Positions 8,492-17,408 of a stretch of DNA of 64,000 nucleotides are shown piece after piece. The position numbers and the translations under genes are program-made. The number at the start of each line of letters is the position of its first letter. Within the stretch, counting starts at the first letter, position 1. Below the pieces are notes generated by a model. It was given only the letters and a program-made list of their open reading frames with translations. It was not told the origin of the DNA and did no database searches. The DNA comes from Cytobacillus sp. NCCP-133 (GTDB lineage Bacteria > Bacillota > Bacilli > Bacillales > Cytobacillaceae): contig NZ_BRVM01000001.1 in assembly GCF_026011715.1 (NCBI RefSeq), forward strand, positions 196,689 through 260,688, read 5' to 3'.

Positions 8492-8692
8492 CTGAAAACT
8501 TTTTCGTTCCCATTCTCTGCCTTTTCATCATAGTACAGGCACGATTCTTGCTTATTCGTTCCCTTTCTTTGACTTCCAGCAGAGGAAGGGCACAAAAGAG
8601 TCTCCATGAAATTTCAGCATGTCCCGGTCCATATCATTGTTTTAATTTTCATCAGGATGGTAAAATAAAGAAAAAAAGATGGAGGGATGGGT

Positions 8693-9622
8693 TTGAGAAA
8701 GTTTTTTCACTATTTATTTTTAATCATTCTCTTTCTTTCATCACTCGGCGTCTATTTTACAAATAGGCTTATGTATATAAAAAAAAAGAAAGATGAATTT
8801 ATTTTGGACAGGGAGAAAGGAGCAGGGCGGCTTGACCTAATAAAATATGAATGCCTTCCGAAAAGAGAAGTGCTAATTCCCTCCCCTTTTGGATACAATT
8901 TAAAAGCTGTTGCTGTTGAACCGTATGAGAATAATCGTTATATCATAATTTCACATGGGGTTACCGAAAATAAAATGAATTCAATTAAATATATGAACCT
9001 CTTCCTGGAACGGAGATTTAATGCGGTTATTTACGATCATCGGCGCTACGGCGAATCTGGAGGAAAGACGACAAGCTTCGGACATTATGAAAAGTTTGAT
9101 CTAAAAGCAATCGTAGATTGGCTCAAAGCTGAAAAAGGACCTGGCGTGCAGATTGGCATTCACGGTGAAAGCATGGGAGCTGTCACGATGATTCTTTACG
9201 CCGGAATGCTTGAAGACGCTGCTGATTTTTATATTGCCGACTGCCCTTTTTCAGATTTCAAAGAACAGCTTGCTTATCGCCTGAAAGCGGAAATGAAGCT
9301 GCTGCCTAAATTCTTTTTGCCTGTAGCAGATTTGTTCCTGAGGATGCGCGAGAAATACTCTATAGCCGAGGTCTCCCCTATTTCTGTAATTGAGAATATT
9401 AAGAAACCTGTTCTTTTCATTCATAGCGAAAAGGACGACTTCATTTTGCCAACCATGTCCGAAGCTTTGTATGAGAAAAAAAAGGGACCCAAAAAGCTGT
9501 ACCTTGCTGCCAATGGCATCCATGCTCAATCCTTTAATGAAAATAGGGAAGACTATGAGAAAGCAATTGATGAATTTCTGGAAGAATACGTGAATAAAAA
9601 TCTAAAGCTGCATTTGCAATAA
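8693..9622 (+). CDS. yqkD: Membrane-anchored alpha/beta hydrolase YqkD
   Basis: 309 aa with one N-terminal transmembrane segment (about residues 4-24) and a hydrolase domain facing outward or membrane-bound. The nucleophile elbow is GIHGESMGA (Ser in GxSxG); the likely Asp is in HSEKDDFI and the His in NGIHAQSF, so the triad is complete. Oxyanion-region SHGVTENK and YDHRRYGESGG are typical of the YqkD group. TTG 8693 is chosen because GGAGGG at 8681-8686 is well spaced to it; the ATG at 8687 abuts the SD. Substrate unknown. Confidence 0.85.
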   Translation: MRKFFHYLFLIILFLSSLGVYFTNRLMYIKKKKDEFILDREKGAGRLDLIKYECLPKREVLIPSPFGYNLKAVAVEPYENNRYIIISHGVTENKMNSIKYMNLFLERRFNAVIYDHRRYGESGGKTTSFGHYEKFDLKAIVDWLKAEKGPGVQIGIHGESMGAVTMILYAGMLEDAADFYIADCPFSDFKEQLAYRLKAEMKLLPKFFLPVADLFLRMREKYSIAEVSPISVIENIKKPVLFIHSEKDDFILPTMSEALYEKKKGPKKLYLAANGIHAQSFNENREDYEKAIDEFLEEYVNKNLKLHLQ

Positions 9623-9660
9623 GAAAAGCTGGATCATACAATGTGAATCAGCTTTTTCTA
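9623..9660 (+). terminator. Terminator of yqkD
   Basis: AAAAGCTGGAT pairs with ATCAGCTTTT (one bulge) around a loop, followed by TTTTTC. Confidence 0.6.
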
Positions 9661-9820
9661 ATATCTAATTTCTGAGTGATGTGTTCTTTTGTGATTTTGC
9701 TTGCTATTTTATCTTTATTCCTCGATTTCCTTGTTCTATTCTCTCGTTTTCCGTTTCCATTCCTAAGTTTTCATCTTCTATTCCCTAGTTCAAATTTAAT
9801 TTCACCCCATATCCCAGCAC

Positions 9821-9845
9821 AAAAAAAGTGTCCAGACCTGGACAC
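9821..9845 (-). terminator. Terminator of the lipoprotein gene
   Basis: On the minus strand GTGTCCA / TGGACAC form a 7-bp stem around a 4-base loop and are followed by seven T. It sits two bases past the lipoprotein stop. Bases 9661-9820 between this and the yqkD terminator hold nothing I can identify. Confidence 0.85.
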
Positions 9846-9846
9846 C

Positions 9847-10389
9847 CTAATTTTGCTTCTCTTTCAGAATTTCTTTGCCGTCAGCCGACAGCCCTCTTGC
9901 CGTGTGGTAGTCCCCCATCTTAAAATAATAGCGTTTGCTTTCTTTTTCGATGATCGCTGCTTCTTCAAATTTCTCTTCTTTGCCAGCCACTTCTACTTTT
10001 TCGATTTCCTGATTATGGATCTCCCCAAAAATGATAGGTATTCTGTTATCCAGGTTTCCTTCCTTATTATAATCATAGAACTCGTCTGCATAAACAGTCA
10101 TGTGTTCATTCTCGTAATGCTCCCAATGGTTGTGCCCTTCGTTTTTCCAGCCATTTTTATCGCTTCCCTTCAAATAGGCAGCTGCCATGGCATCGAACTC
10201 CCCCTGACCATTTTTCTGGTGTGTCGTGTATAAGAGAATGATGCCTTCCTTTACCTTCTCTTTATGTAAAATTCCTTTCACGTTAAATGGGATGTCCTCA
10301 TCAATTGCCTGGCCCATTGTCTGTGTGCTGCATGCTGACAATAGCAGAATGGACGCCGCCAGCAAAAAAGCTATTTTTTTCTTTCTCAT
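9847..10389 (-). CDS. Putative lipoprotein, unknown function
   Basis: 180 aa. A lipoprotein signal (MRKKKIAFLLAASILLLSAC) has the lipobox LSAC with Cys at about residue 20, predicting export and lipidation at the outer face of the membrane. The mature part is charged and rich in His, Tyr and Glu (for example GHNHWEHYENEHMTVYADEFYDY) and carries no enzyme motif I know. It forms a single-gene unit with its own terminator. An SD-like GGAGGG lies somewhat far (about 13 bases) from ATG 10389. Confidence 0.75.
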   Translation of the reverse strand: MRKKKIAFLLAASILLLSACSTQTMGQAIDEDIPFNVKGILHKEKVKEGIILLYTTHQKNGQGEFDAMAAAYLKGSDKNGWKNEGHNHWEHYENEHMTVYADEFYDYNKEGNLDNRIPIIFGEIHNQEIEKVEVAGKEEKFEEAAIIEKESKRYYFKMGDYHTARGLSADGKEILKEKQN

Positions 10390-10582
10390 TAAATCAACTC
10401 GCCCTCCAATCCCGTTATGTTTTTACCATTTAATTACAAATACTGTAAAAACATTCTCTTTTCTTATGTTCTTAATGAGTCCTTAACCTTTTACTATTCT
10501 ATTAAAACCTTATTTTCCAATAATTTGGAAGGGTATTTTTTCCTATGCATAAATCCCCATATCCTGTTACTATACAAAACGA

Positions 10583-12651
10583 ATAGAGTAGGCGCATGAG
10601 TTACTCATGCGCCTCTCACAGAACCGTACGTGCGGGTCATCGCATACGGCTCCTCCATGATTATCCCCGTTGGGGATGATATTCATTGTAAATATCCACA
10701 AGAGAGACAAGACCTTTCTCTTTATAAAACCATTCATTTGAAGGGCTACGTGCACGGGTTCACACTTTGAACTTCTCCATGCATACATCCGAAGCTGTGG
10801 AAGTTCCCCTTTCCATTTTCTTCTGCGTAACTCCCTATGCAGTTTCCTTATTTTTCTCCAACTTCTTAATTGAACAGACCGTAATCTTCTCCTAATCCAT
10901 TTATCAAACTTAGTCATTAGTGCCTTTGAGTGCCAATATCCAAAATAATTTCCCCATCCTCTTAAATATGGATTGAGGCTTTCTTTAATCAGTTTCTCCA
11001 TGTTTACCGTTTGATTTCGCTTTGTTATTTCCTTGACTTTACTTTTAAACTTCTTTATAGATTTCTCAGAAGGTTTAGGTTTAACCCAATAAGCTTCTTT
11101 AAATTCATACCCCAGAAAAACAAAGTTTTCTTTCAAATTATTAACAATCTTAGTCTTTTCTGGATGAACGGTTAGCCCAAGTTTTTCTTCAAGGAATCGA
11201 GATACTGATTTAAGTACCCTTTCAGCACCCTTTTGTGATTTACAACAAATAACAAAATCATCCGCATATCTTGTAATGCGATGCCCTCTCTCTGTCATAA
11301 GTTCATCTAACGGATGCAAATATACGTTCGCAAGTAGCGGACTGATTACGCCGCCCTGCGGGGTGCCCTTTTCATTTAAATGGAAACTGCCACCATCCAT
11401 AACTCCTGCTTGGAGGAAACTCTCAAGTACTCCGATGACACTTCCATCCACTATTTCTTCTCTAATCAAAGACATAAGTTTGTCGTGCGGAATTGTATCA
11501 AAGTATGATTTTAAGTCTGCATCAATTACATACACATAACCATCCATTAAATCCTTTCGGATTTTCTCCAATGCCATATGTGCACTTCGATTCGGTCGAA
11601 AGCCAAAACTACAATCAAGAAATTTAGCTTCAAATATTGGTTCTATTATTCTTCGTACAGAAGCCTGTACTACTCGGTCTCTCACGATTGGGATACCTAG
11701 TGGTCTCTTCGAACCATCAGCCTTTGGAATCTATACACGTTTCACAGGTCTCGGCTTGTATGTCTTTTCTCGTAATTCACGTTGAAGGATTTGTACATTA
11801 TCCTCCACACCAAATTCAAAAGCCTTAATTGTTACTCCATCTACCCCTGCGGCTCCACGGTTCCTTTTTACCTCTTTTTAAAGGCTTCCTCCATGTTAGG
11901 CATTGCCCATATTTTATCTATGAGACTATACCATTTCTTCTTTTGTGGAGTCTTTACTCCCTCACGAAAACCTTGTTTGTCTTCTTTTCCGTTCATGTTC
12001 CGTTTCTTTCCTTTCAGTCTGATGATTGACTAGCCCAACCTCGGCAATATCAACAGATTCATAAAGTACTACGCCCCGTACGGTCTACCCTTCTGTTCGA
12101 CCCCGATTCTATGGATTTATCCTCTCGGTTTCTGTATGGACATGACGTATTCTAAGATAACTCAGTTTCTCTTCCATGGACAGACGGGCTTCGCATAGAG
12201 TACATACCTTTTGGGTTATGGCTCCTCTCAATAACGGGGTATTGAGTCACTTACCTTTGCGACCTTTCCGGTAAGTTTATTCACTACTATCCCCTGCTCT
12301 GACTTCTCACCACCCGTAGCCCTAACTTGCCAATCACTGACTTGTTTAAGGTTTACCATAGTAGTATGTATGGAGACGATGAGACCTCCTTGGGTCACGT
12401 CATCGGACTTTCCCCCTGAATCCAGTCCTCCTCACTAACAGAGCCCTCTTGTGGCTTTGGACATTCCCTTCTTTTGCAGGGTTATCCGACTCCGCCAGCC
12501 ACCATGGTTAAATTGTCGCCTGTTCCAGGTTTTGCCTTCAAGTCCTCCGCACATTTCCTTACGGCAATGCACTACCTGTCAGCTATACACTTCCGCCACC
12601 TCGGCGTGTTCGGGACTTTCACCCGTTAGTCCGATGCGCTGCCAAGCGCAC
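10583..12651 (-). mobile_element. Group II intron (group IIC-like), decayed
   Basis: The element reads on the minus strand. The 5' end GTGCGC begins at 12651. The 3' part carries a domain V-like hairpin (GAGCCGTATGCG ... CACGTACGGTTC, about 10620-10652) and a domain VI hairpin (10586-10616) with a bulged A (complement of 10589) seven bases from the 3' end CTCTAT at 10583. Between lie a domain I-III-like structured region (about 12000-12650) and a reverse-transcriptase gene. The 5' exon is the terminator hairpin and T-run of yqkB, the classic landing site of group IIC introns. The IIC assignment rests on this site and on the absence of an HNH domain. The encoded protein is broken, so mobility would need a helper. 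Confidence 0.85.
10661..11996 (-). pseudogene. Group II intron reverse transcriptase/maturase, inactivated
   Basis: The intact ancestor would start at ATG 11996 (MNGKEDKQGFREGVKTPQKK) and stop at 10661-10663. Three lesions are visible. A frameshift ends the first frame at a TAA near 11870, just before the conserved KRNRGAAGVDG segment. An in-frame TAG at 11731-11733 sits where KRV-(aromatic)-IPKADGSKRPLG is expected. A one-base loss near 10745 shifts the normal end (NEWFYKEKGLVSLVDIYN) out of frame, so the remaining 371-codon frame runs through domains V/VI to 10570. RT motifs are otherwise good: FGFRPNRSAH, GTPQGGVISPLLANVYLH, and the catalytic YADD. No HNH endonuclease domain. Confidence 0.85.
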
Positions 12652-12682
12652 AAAAACAAGGCAGCCCTAATGCGGCTGCCTT
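12652..12682 (-). terminator. Terminator of yqkB, interrupted downstream by the intron
   Basis: AAGGCAGCC / GGCTGCCTT form a perfect 9-bp stem with a 7-base loop, followed on the minus strand by TTGTTTTT; the next base is the intron 5' end. The terminator remains functional in appearance. Confidence 0.85.
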
Positions 12683-12689
12683 TGATCTT

Positions 12690-13016
12690 CTATTTTGTTT
12701 TATCAAAAAAGCTCATTCTCGGATTCAAGTACTGGTTCGGGCTTTTTAATTGAAAGCAGTTGGCCTTTTCTGAGAAACCTATTGTTAGGGTTTCATCCAG
12801 GAATACTTCCTTTGATTTCTCCACATATATGCTTCCGGCATTGATCTTAATTTCCCGATCATCTTCATCCAATTCATCCACCAGCCAGAGAGCCGCTACT
12901 CCGCTCACAACACAGCCGCAGCCATCTATATCATATTTCAGCTTTAAAAATCCATCTTTCCCAGCTGTCCGCTCGGATAACTTTTCTGCTGCCTTTTCCG
13001 TCACTGTTATTTCCAT
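12690..13016 (-). CDS. yqkB: HesB/YqkB-like iron-sulfur biosynthesis family protein
   Basis: 108 aa of the HesB/IscA-like fold. MEITVTEKAAEKLSER opens the domain and YDIDGCGCVVSGVAALWLVDE gives a CGC pair comparable to the first Cys of A-type carriers. The C-terminal CGC of true IscA is missing; only one later Cys (ANCFQLKS) is present. This fits the YqkB branch, whose metal-binding role is not established. SD AGGGGG lies upstream of ATG 13016. Its terminator is the insertion point of the group II intron. Confidence 0.8.
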   Translation of the reverse strand: MEITVTEKAAEKLSERTAGKDGFLKLKYDIDGCGCVVSGVAALWLVDELDEDDREIKINAGSIYVEKSKEVFLDETLTIGFSEKANCFQLKSPNQYLNPRMSFFDKTK

Positions 13017-13488
13017 GTTTTAAACTACCCCCTACCTGTATATGCTGTATTTTAACACAGGTATATTTATCATGCTTCCAAAACGGATTTTCCCTGCCGA
13101 TTAGCTGATTTTTGATGCGGACAGCAATAAATTTGAAACAAAGCAAGTATTTTCTCTTTTCCGCTGTGGAAGATCTCCCAATATTCCATTCTGTGACAGA
13201 ACCCATAGAAGAACTTTTCAATCATGTGTTGCCAGGATAGACGGTGACAAGGAACAATAGTTGGGAAACAGGGATCATCATCATGTCTTGCAGCAATTCC
13301 CGATCCACACCTGTACTGTCATCTCCAGCTCCAGGTGCAATATTGGCCATTGGCAGCTGTTCCAGCTCTTCTCCTCTTGGCATATGAAACATTTCCCTTA
13401 CTGTTAAGGTGCTTCTGCTTACTAAAAACTCCCCCTCATGATTTACCTTTATTATTTTCCAGACTAACTGGTGGATGTTTTCTTATCC
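13017..13488 (-). other. 472-base interval with two overlapping degenerate-looking short frames
   Basis: On the minus strand one open frame runs from about 13480 to a TGA at 13222-13224 (contains VREMFHMPRGEELEQLPMAN and DDSTGVDRELLQDM; first ATG 13392). A second frame starts at ATG 13225 overlapping that stop as ATGA and reads MIEKFFYGFCHRMEYWEIFH, ending near 13073; upstream it stays open over a PCHR-containing stretch. Neither has a well-spaced SD, and I recognise neither. Codon use looks protein-like, so these may be frameshifted remains of one gene or two tiny genes. The part next to yqkB carries its SD and promoter region. Confidence 0.4.
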
Positions 13489-13824
13489 TTACTCATCCGT
13501 TAACCGTGCATCGGCTATTGCGTCTATGGAAATGCGGTGAATTTCCCCAAACCGGTCTACTATATGAAGCTTTTGGTTAATTTCATCCCAATAATGAATA
13601 TTTCCAATAACCAGCTCGTAGTTTCTGCCTCGGTAATGGGTAAGCGTGACCGCTTTTTGAAATTCCATCGCCTCTGAAAGGATCTCGTTCATAAACTCAA
13701 GTTTTTGATCATCCAATTCCCGCCTTTGCTCGTACGTATCTTCCTTTGCCCAATCCCTTAATAGCTTGACATGTTCCGGCAGCATCATGGAGGTCCATTT
13801 TATTCTGCCTCGATCGCGAATCAT
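13489..13824 (-). CDS. yqjX: YolD-like protein (partner of Y-family polymerase)
   Basis: 111-aa YolD-like protein: MIRDRGRIKWTSMMLPEHVKLLRDW is the family N-terminus, followed by a charged helix and a beta-rich C-terminal half (VTLTHYRGRNYELVIGNIHYWDEIN). YolD-like genes regularly accompany UvrX/PolYB-type polymerases and may modulate them as UmuD does UmuC; this role is inferred. It lies 101 bases downstream of the polymerase gene on the same strand and is probably cotranscribed from the LexA-controlled promoter. The SD is GAGGACAG upstream of ATG 13824. Confidence 0.85.
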   Translation of the reverse strand: MIRDRGRIKWTSMMLPEHVKLLRDWAKEDTYEQRRELDDQKLEFMNEILSEAMEFQKAVTLTHYRGRNYELVIGNIHYWDEINQKLHIVDRFGEIHRISIDAIADARLTDE

Positions 13825-13925
13825 CAGCTGTCCTCCTTTTTTATTTTAGCTCTTTTTAAACATGCCTGCTGATTTCCGTTCAGGCACTGCTCAATGCCAA
13901 ATTTAACAATCAGCTTTAACATAAC

Positions 13926-15185
13926 CTACATCTTATGGCCGCCAACCAATGTTGCGCGATGTCTGGCAGTTCCTGCACTTGTATAAGATACAGCTCTTAA
14001 TAAAGCGCCTCCGCCAAACTTGGAGCGAATCCGATCGACTGTATAGCCAAGTTCCCGCTTTTCCCAGCCATCCAGGTCAAACAGGTTCAGCTGCATCTCA
14101 CAGTCATCGGTAATATTGCCGAGGGAAATAGAGATTTGCCGCACTGTTTTGCCCTCATAATTCTCTTCAAAAAGCTCCAGGCAGACTCGATAAAGGTCCA
14201 TCGTGATATTCGTCGGCTGGTCAATCGTCCTTGAACGGCAAAACCCTCCACCGAATTCATCCTGGCTATATCCGAGGCCAAAGCTGACGGTTCTTCCGGC
14301 TTTCCTCTGGCTGCGGGCCCTTCTTGCCACTTCCTCGCACATCTCAAGAACCACTTGCTTAATTTCCTCTTTCTCCTTATAATCCCTCAGTAAAATCTGG
14401 CTCTTTCCAAAGCTGACCTGCCCTTCCATAATGGGTGCCCCCATTTCTGAAAGATCAATTCCCCAGGCGTGGTGATAAAGCTGGTTGCCCATGATCCCAA
14501 ATTTCTTTTCAAGCTTATCAAGGTCATACCGGGCAAGCTGGCCGACTGTAAAAATCCCCATGCTGTTCAGTGTTTTTTCAACACGGCGGCCAATTCCCCA
14601 CATTTCCCTTAAAGGCGATACATTCCACAGATTTGTCTGCACATCGTCATATGTCCATTCAGCAACTCCCCTTTTTTTCGCCTCAAGGTCGAGACAAAGC
14701 TTTGACATAAGCATATTAGGCCCTATCCCGATGGCACATGGAAGCTGAAATTCCCGCTCGATATCATCTTTAATTTTCCAGGCAATTGTCTCGGCATCCC
14801 CCCAGAGATGAAGTGCACCGTCAACTTTGATAAAGCTTTCATCAACACTGTACGTATGGATGGCTTCCTTGGGGACATAGCGGTTAAACACCCTGGTAAT
14901 TTCCGTGGATATTCTTAAATAAGCTGCCATTTTCGGCTCCTCAACCCTAATGCGGGGATCATCTGGAACCTCAAACAGGCGGGATCCTGTCTTTATTCCA
15001 AACTCCTTTTTCATTCGCGGAGATGCAGCCAGAACGACACTTCCCTTCCGCTCCTGATTTCCGGCGATCACCAAGTAGCAATCAAGAGGATCCAGACCAA
15101 GCATGACAGCAGAACAGCTCGCATAAAAGCTCTTCATATCAATACACAAAATTTTATTATTCGGCATTGCGCTGTAATCAATCAT
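13926..15185 (-). CDS. polYB: Y-family DNA polymerase (PolYB/YqjW, UV-damage repair type)
   Basis: 419-aa translesion polymerase. Catalytic acidic residues are in LCIDMKSFYASCSA and YSVDESFIKVDG; the finger/palm segments VVLAASPRMKKEFGIKTGSRLFEVP and AIGIGPNMLMSKLCLDLEAKK, and the helix-hairpin-helix region MWGIGRRVEKTLNSMGIFTVGQLARYD, follow in order. The C-terminal QLNLFDLD fits a beta-clamp binding peptide. The Cys after FYAS and the pattern ASPRMKKEFGI mark the UvrX/YqjW branch rather than DinB. SD AAGGAGG precedes ATG 15185. Two LexA-type boxes lie upstream, so it should be SOS-induced. Confidence 0.92.
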   Translation of the reverse strand: MIDYSAMPNNKILCIDMKSFYASCSAVMLGLDPLDCYLVIAGNQERKGSVVLAASPRMKKEFGIKTGSRLFEVPDDPRIRVEEPKMAAYLRISTEITRVFNRYVPKEAIHTYSVDESFIKVDGALHLWGDAETIAWKIKDDIEREFQLPCAIGIGPNMLMSKLCLDLEAKKRGVAEWTYDDVQTNLWNVSPLREMWGIGRRVEKTLNSMGIFTVGQLARYDLDKLEKKFGIMGNQLYHHAWGIDLSEMGAPIMEGQVSFGKSQILLRDYKEKEEIKQVVLEMCEEVARRARSQRKAGRTVSFGLGYSQDEFGGGFCRSRTIDQPTNITMDLYRVCLELFEENYEGKTVRQISISLGNITDDCEMQLNLFDLDGWEKRELGYTVDRIRSKFGGGALLRAVSYTSAGTARHRATLVGGHKM

Positions 15186-15230
15186 GACTTCCTATCCTCC
15201 TTGGAAAGCTTTGGTTCCACCTAAATAAAG

Positions 15231-15242
15231 GAACGTTTGTTC
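15231..15242 (-). promoter_or_regulatory. LexA (SOS) box of polYB
   Basis: GAACGTTTGTTC is a perfect match to the Bacillus LexA core GAAC-N4-GTTC, 46 bases upstream of the polYB start, where it can overlap the promoter. Confidence 0.8.
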
Positions 15243-15268
15243 TGTATATGTATACCCATTATATTAAG

Positions 15269-15282
15269 CGAATATGCGTTCG
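15269..15282 (-). promoter_or_regulatory. Second, imperfect LexA box of polYB
   Basis: CGAATATGCGTTCG keeps the flanking CG ends and GTTC half; the other half is GAAT instead of GAAC. It is 26 bases from the first box, so cooperative binding is possible. Confidence 0.55.
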
Positions 15283-15382
15283 GTTTCAATGGAAATTTTA
15301 CGGGTTTTTTCTTAAATCAGGTTCTTTTGCCAGGTGCCGATATTCCCATGAACCTGTATAATCAGCTTGAGGTGCAAAGAAG

Positions 15383-15589
15383 ATGAACAAAAAACTAATT
15401 TTTAAAATGGTGCAAAACTGTTTGAAACAATACAACGAGGATAGCCACTCCATTACATTTGAAAGCAGGGAATTTGAAAAAATCCTTCATAAAATCATAG
15501 AGACAAAAGACAAAGAGGATGACAGCGACCTGCATGAAATTATAAATGATGCGGTATACGGCTATATCACTGATTCTCCGTATTTTTAA
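15383..15589 (+). CDS. yqzH: YqzH family protein
   Basis: 68-aa acidic protein, MNKKLIFKMVQNCLKQYNEDSHSITFESREFEKILHK and a C-terminal DLHEIINDAVYGYIT. Sequence style and position between polYB and the yqjQ/yqjP pair fit B. subtilis YqzH, whose function is unknown. SD GAGGTG lies 8 bases before ATG 15383, and a strong terminator follows. Divergent from polYB, so its promoter shares the region with the LexA boxes. Confidence 0.75.
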   Translation: MNKKLIFKMVQNCLKQYNEDSHSITFESREFEKILHKIIETKDKEDDSDLHEIINDAVYGYITDSPYF

Positions 15590-15600
15590 GGGGATGCAAA

Positions 15601-15634
15601 AGGCGCCGCCAGGCAAAACTAGCGGCGCGCCTTT
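15601..15634. terminator. Bidirectional terminator between yqzH and yqjQ
   Basis: GGCGCCGC and GCGGCGCGCC form a GC-rich stem flanked by A-rich sequence on the left and CTTTTG on the right, between two convergent genes. Confidence 0.8.
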
Positions 15635-15637
15635 TGT

Positions 15638-16432
15638 TTATTTTTGATTAAACATGCGTTTGCCGATTCTTTCAAACAATCCCGGAAAAAGAGCATAAAC
15701 AATGCTCCCGGCATTCATCCACCCTGGAAGATTGATTTCCCTTACTGGCTTCAGCATGGCATCGACCACTTTAAGTGCAACATACTCAGGTTTGAGCATA
15801 TATCTCTTGACGTTTTTAACATATGTGCCTTTTTCATCTGCAATATTAAAAAAGTTCGTTTCAATCGGTCCTGGATTTACAGCTGTCACAATCACATTGC
15901 TGTCAGCCAGCTCCATCCGAAGACTATTTGTATAGCCCAGAACGGCATGCTTGGTTGCAGAATAGACACTAGATTTAGGTGTAGCCATTTTACCGGCCTG
16001 AGAAGCAATATTGATAATATGGCCGCTCTTCTGCTGCCTCATCGCCGGGATCACCATGCTAGTGCAAGCCATTAGTCCGACAACATTTACGCCAAACATC
16101 CCCTTAATTTCTTCCATTTTCGCTTCATGTGCCTCACGGAAGACTCCGAATCCGGCGTTATTCACAAGAATATCCACCCGTCCGATGCGGGCAAGAATCT
16201 CTGAAAAAACAGCGGATACCTCGTCAGTGTCCGAGACATCAAGCTTATGTACGAAAATATCCACTGAAAAGCGGCTTTGCAAATCAGCCTTCAGCTCTTG
16301 CAATTTTTTGAGGCTGCGGGCAAGAAGGACAAGATTTGCCCCTCTCTCGGCACAAAGGGCAGCCATTTGGGCCCCGATTCCACCCGATGCACCCGTAATA
16401 ATCACATTTTTATTTTTCAATCGGTCTGACAA
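15638..16432 (-). CDS. yqjQ: Short-chain dehydrogenase/reductase YqjQ
   Basis: 264-aa classical SDR. The cofactor loop is TGASGGIGAQMA, the NNAGFG strand is present, and the active site S-Y-x-x-x-K is complete (NIASQAGKMATPKSSVYSATKHAV). ARS after the second strand suggests NADPH preference. Start is TTG 16432, with GAGGTGG upstream inside the end of the preceding gene, whose stop lies three bases away, indicating coupled translation. The C-terminal stretch GWMNAGSIVYALFPGLFERIG may touch the membrane. Substrate unknown. Confidence 0.88.
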   Translation of the reverse strand: MSDRLKNKNVIITGASGGIGAQMAALCAERGANLVLLARSLKKLQELKADLQSRFSVDIFVHKLDVSDTDEVSAVFSEILARIGRVDILVNNAGFGVFREAHEAKMEEIKGMFGVNVVGLMACTSMVIPAMRQQKSGHIINIASQAGKMATPKSSVYSATKHAVLGYTNSLRMELADSNVIVTAVNPGPIETNFFNIADEKGTYVKNVKRYMLKPEYVALKVVDAMLKPVREINLPGWMNAGSIVYALFPGLFERIGKRMFNQK

Positions 16433-16433
16433 A

Positions 16434-17408
16434 TTAAACCACCTCTTTTGATGCTGAATACAAGAACGCCTTCTCCTCTTTATTTATATAAATCTCCCCT
16501 ATTGATTGCAAATAGTCAAGCTGGGCGACTGTTTCAGAAATAGTCAGGGAAAGCTCTTTCTCATATACTTTAGGAAACAGGCGGGTACATGCTTCAAAAA
16601 CAGTAAGCGGCTGTGATTCGAGCCACATCTTTACTTTCATAGCCCGGTCATGCTGCCTCTTTAGCCTTTCCTCTATTAAATCATTTACATTGATGATATC
16701 TTTCCCATGCCCCGAATAGAACAGGGATATTGGCAGTTCTTTCAGCCTTTTCAGTGACTCATTATACTGCAGCTGCGGCTTTGGCCGTTCCACTTTGCCA
16801 GGCAGAGGCGGTTCCAGGATAGGGTTTGGGGAGATATGAGCGAGCAAATGGTCTCCGCCAATGTATACCCCATCCTTTTCCCTGAAAAAGCCTATATGGC
16901 TCTGAGCATGGCCTGGCGTCTCGAAGACGGTCCATTCATCAAGCCCGGAAGGAATATCACCTTCTTTTAATTCTCCTGCCAACGTACGGCAGCAGGAGTA
17001 ACGAAGAGTCTTCTTCATTATTTCAATACAGGATAAATACTTTTCAGGAACTCCAAATTCAGTAAAAAGCTTTAAGTAAAACTCATCATGAGATTTTATA
17101 AATTTCTCTGTCCGGGATAGCCAGCGACGATTAATGGGGTGCCCAAACACCTCCATCGTCTCCGGAAAGTAATCAAGCAGCCCTGCATGATCGGGATGAT
17201 GATGAGTAAGAATAACCTGTTCAAAATCACCGGGTGTGAGGCTTAGTTTCTTAAGCTGGCATTTTAACGCTTCCCAAGCTTCATCCGTTTTTGGACCCGC
17301 ATCTACAAGAGTGAGCTTTTCCCCTTTTACAGCATATACATTGACATCACCGACCGCAAAAGGTGTCGGGATCACAAGTTTGGCAATTCCATCTTTCCAT
17401 TCTGCCAC
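16434..17408 (-). CDS. yqjP: Metallo-beta-lactamase fold hydrolase YqjP
   Basis: 324-aa MBL-fold protein. The metal site THHHPDHAGL (HxHxDH type), the later His in FETPGHAQSHIGF, the Asp in GGDHLLAHISPNP and a final His in YSGHGKDI are all present. A C-terminal winged-helix-like segment follows, as in the YqjP/LACTB2-like group. I start at GTG 17408 (MAEWKDGIAKLVIPTPFAVG) because GGGGG at 17418-17422 is well placed; longer versions lack an SD. It overlaps the start region of yqjQ. Substrate unknown (thioester or nuclease activity are both seen in this fold). Confidence 0.87.
   Translation of the reverse strand: MAEWKDGIAKLVIPTPFAVGDVNVYAVKGEKLTLVDAGPKTDEAWEALKCQLKKLSLTPGDFEQVILTHHHPDHAGLLDYFPETMEVFGHPINRRWLSRTEKFIKSHDEFYLKLFTEFGVPEKYLSCIEIMKKTLRYSCCRTLAGELKEGDIPSGLDEWTVFETPGHAQSHIGFFREKDGVYIGGDHLLAHISPNPILEPPLPGKVERPKPQLQYNESLKRLKELPISLFYSGHGKDIINVNDLIEERLKRQHDRAMKVKMWLESQPLTVFEACTRLFPKVYEKELSLTISETVAQLDYLQSIGEIYINKEEKAFLYSASKEVV

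Noticed and set aside
12451..12753. Plus-strand 100-codon frame
   Set aside because: It lies inside the structured 5' part of the group II intron and runs antisense across the yqkB terminator.
13225..13315. PCHR motif suggesting an O6-methylguanine methyltransferase remnant
   Set aside because: Only the short TIVPCHR string matches; the surrounding family signature is absent.
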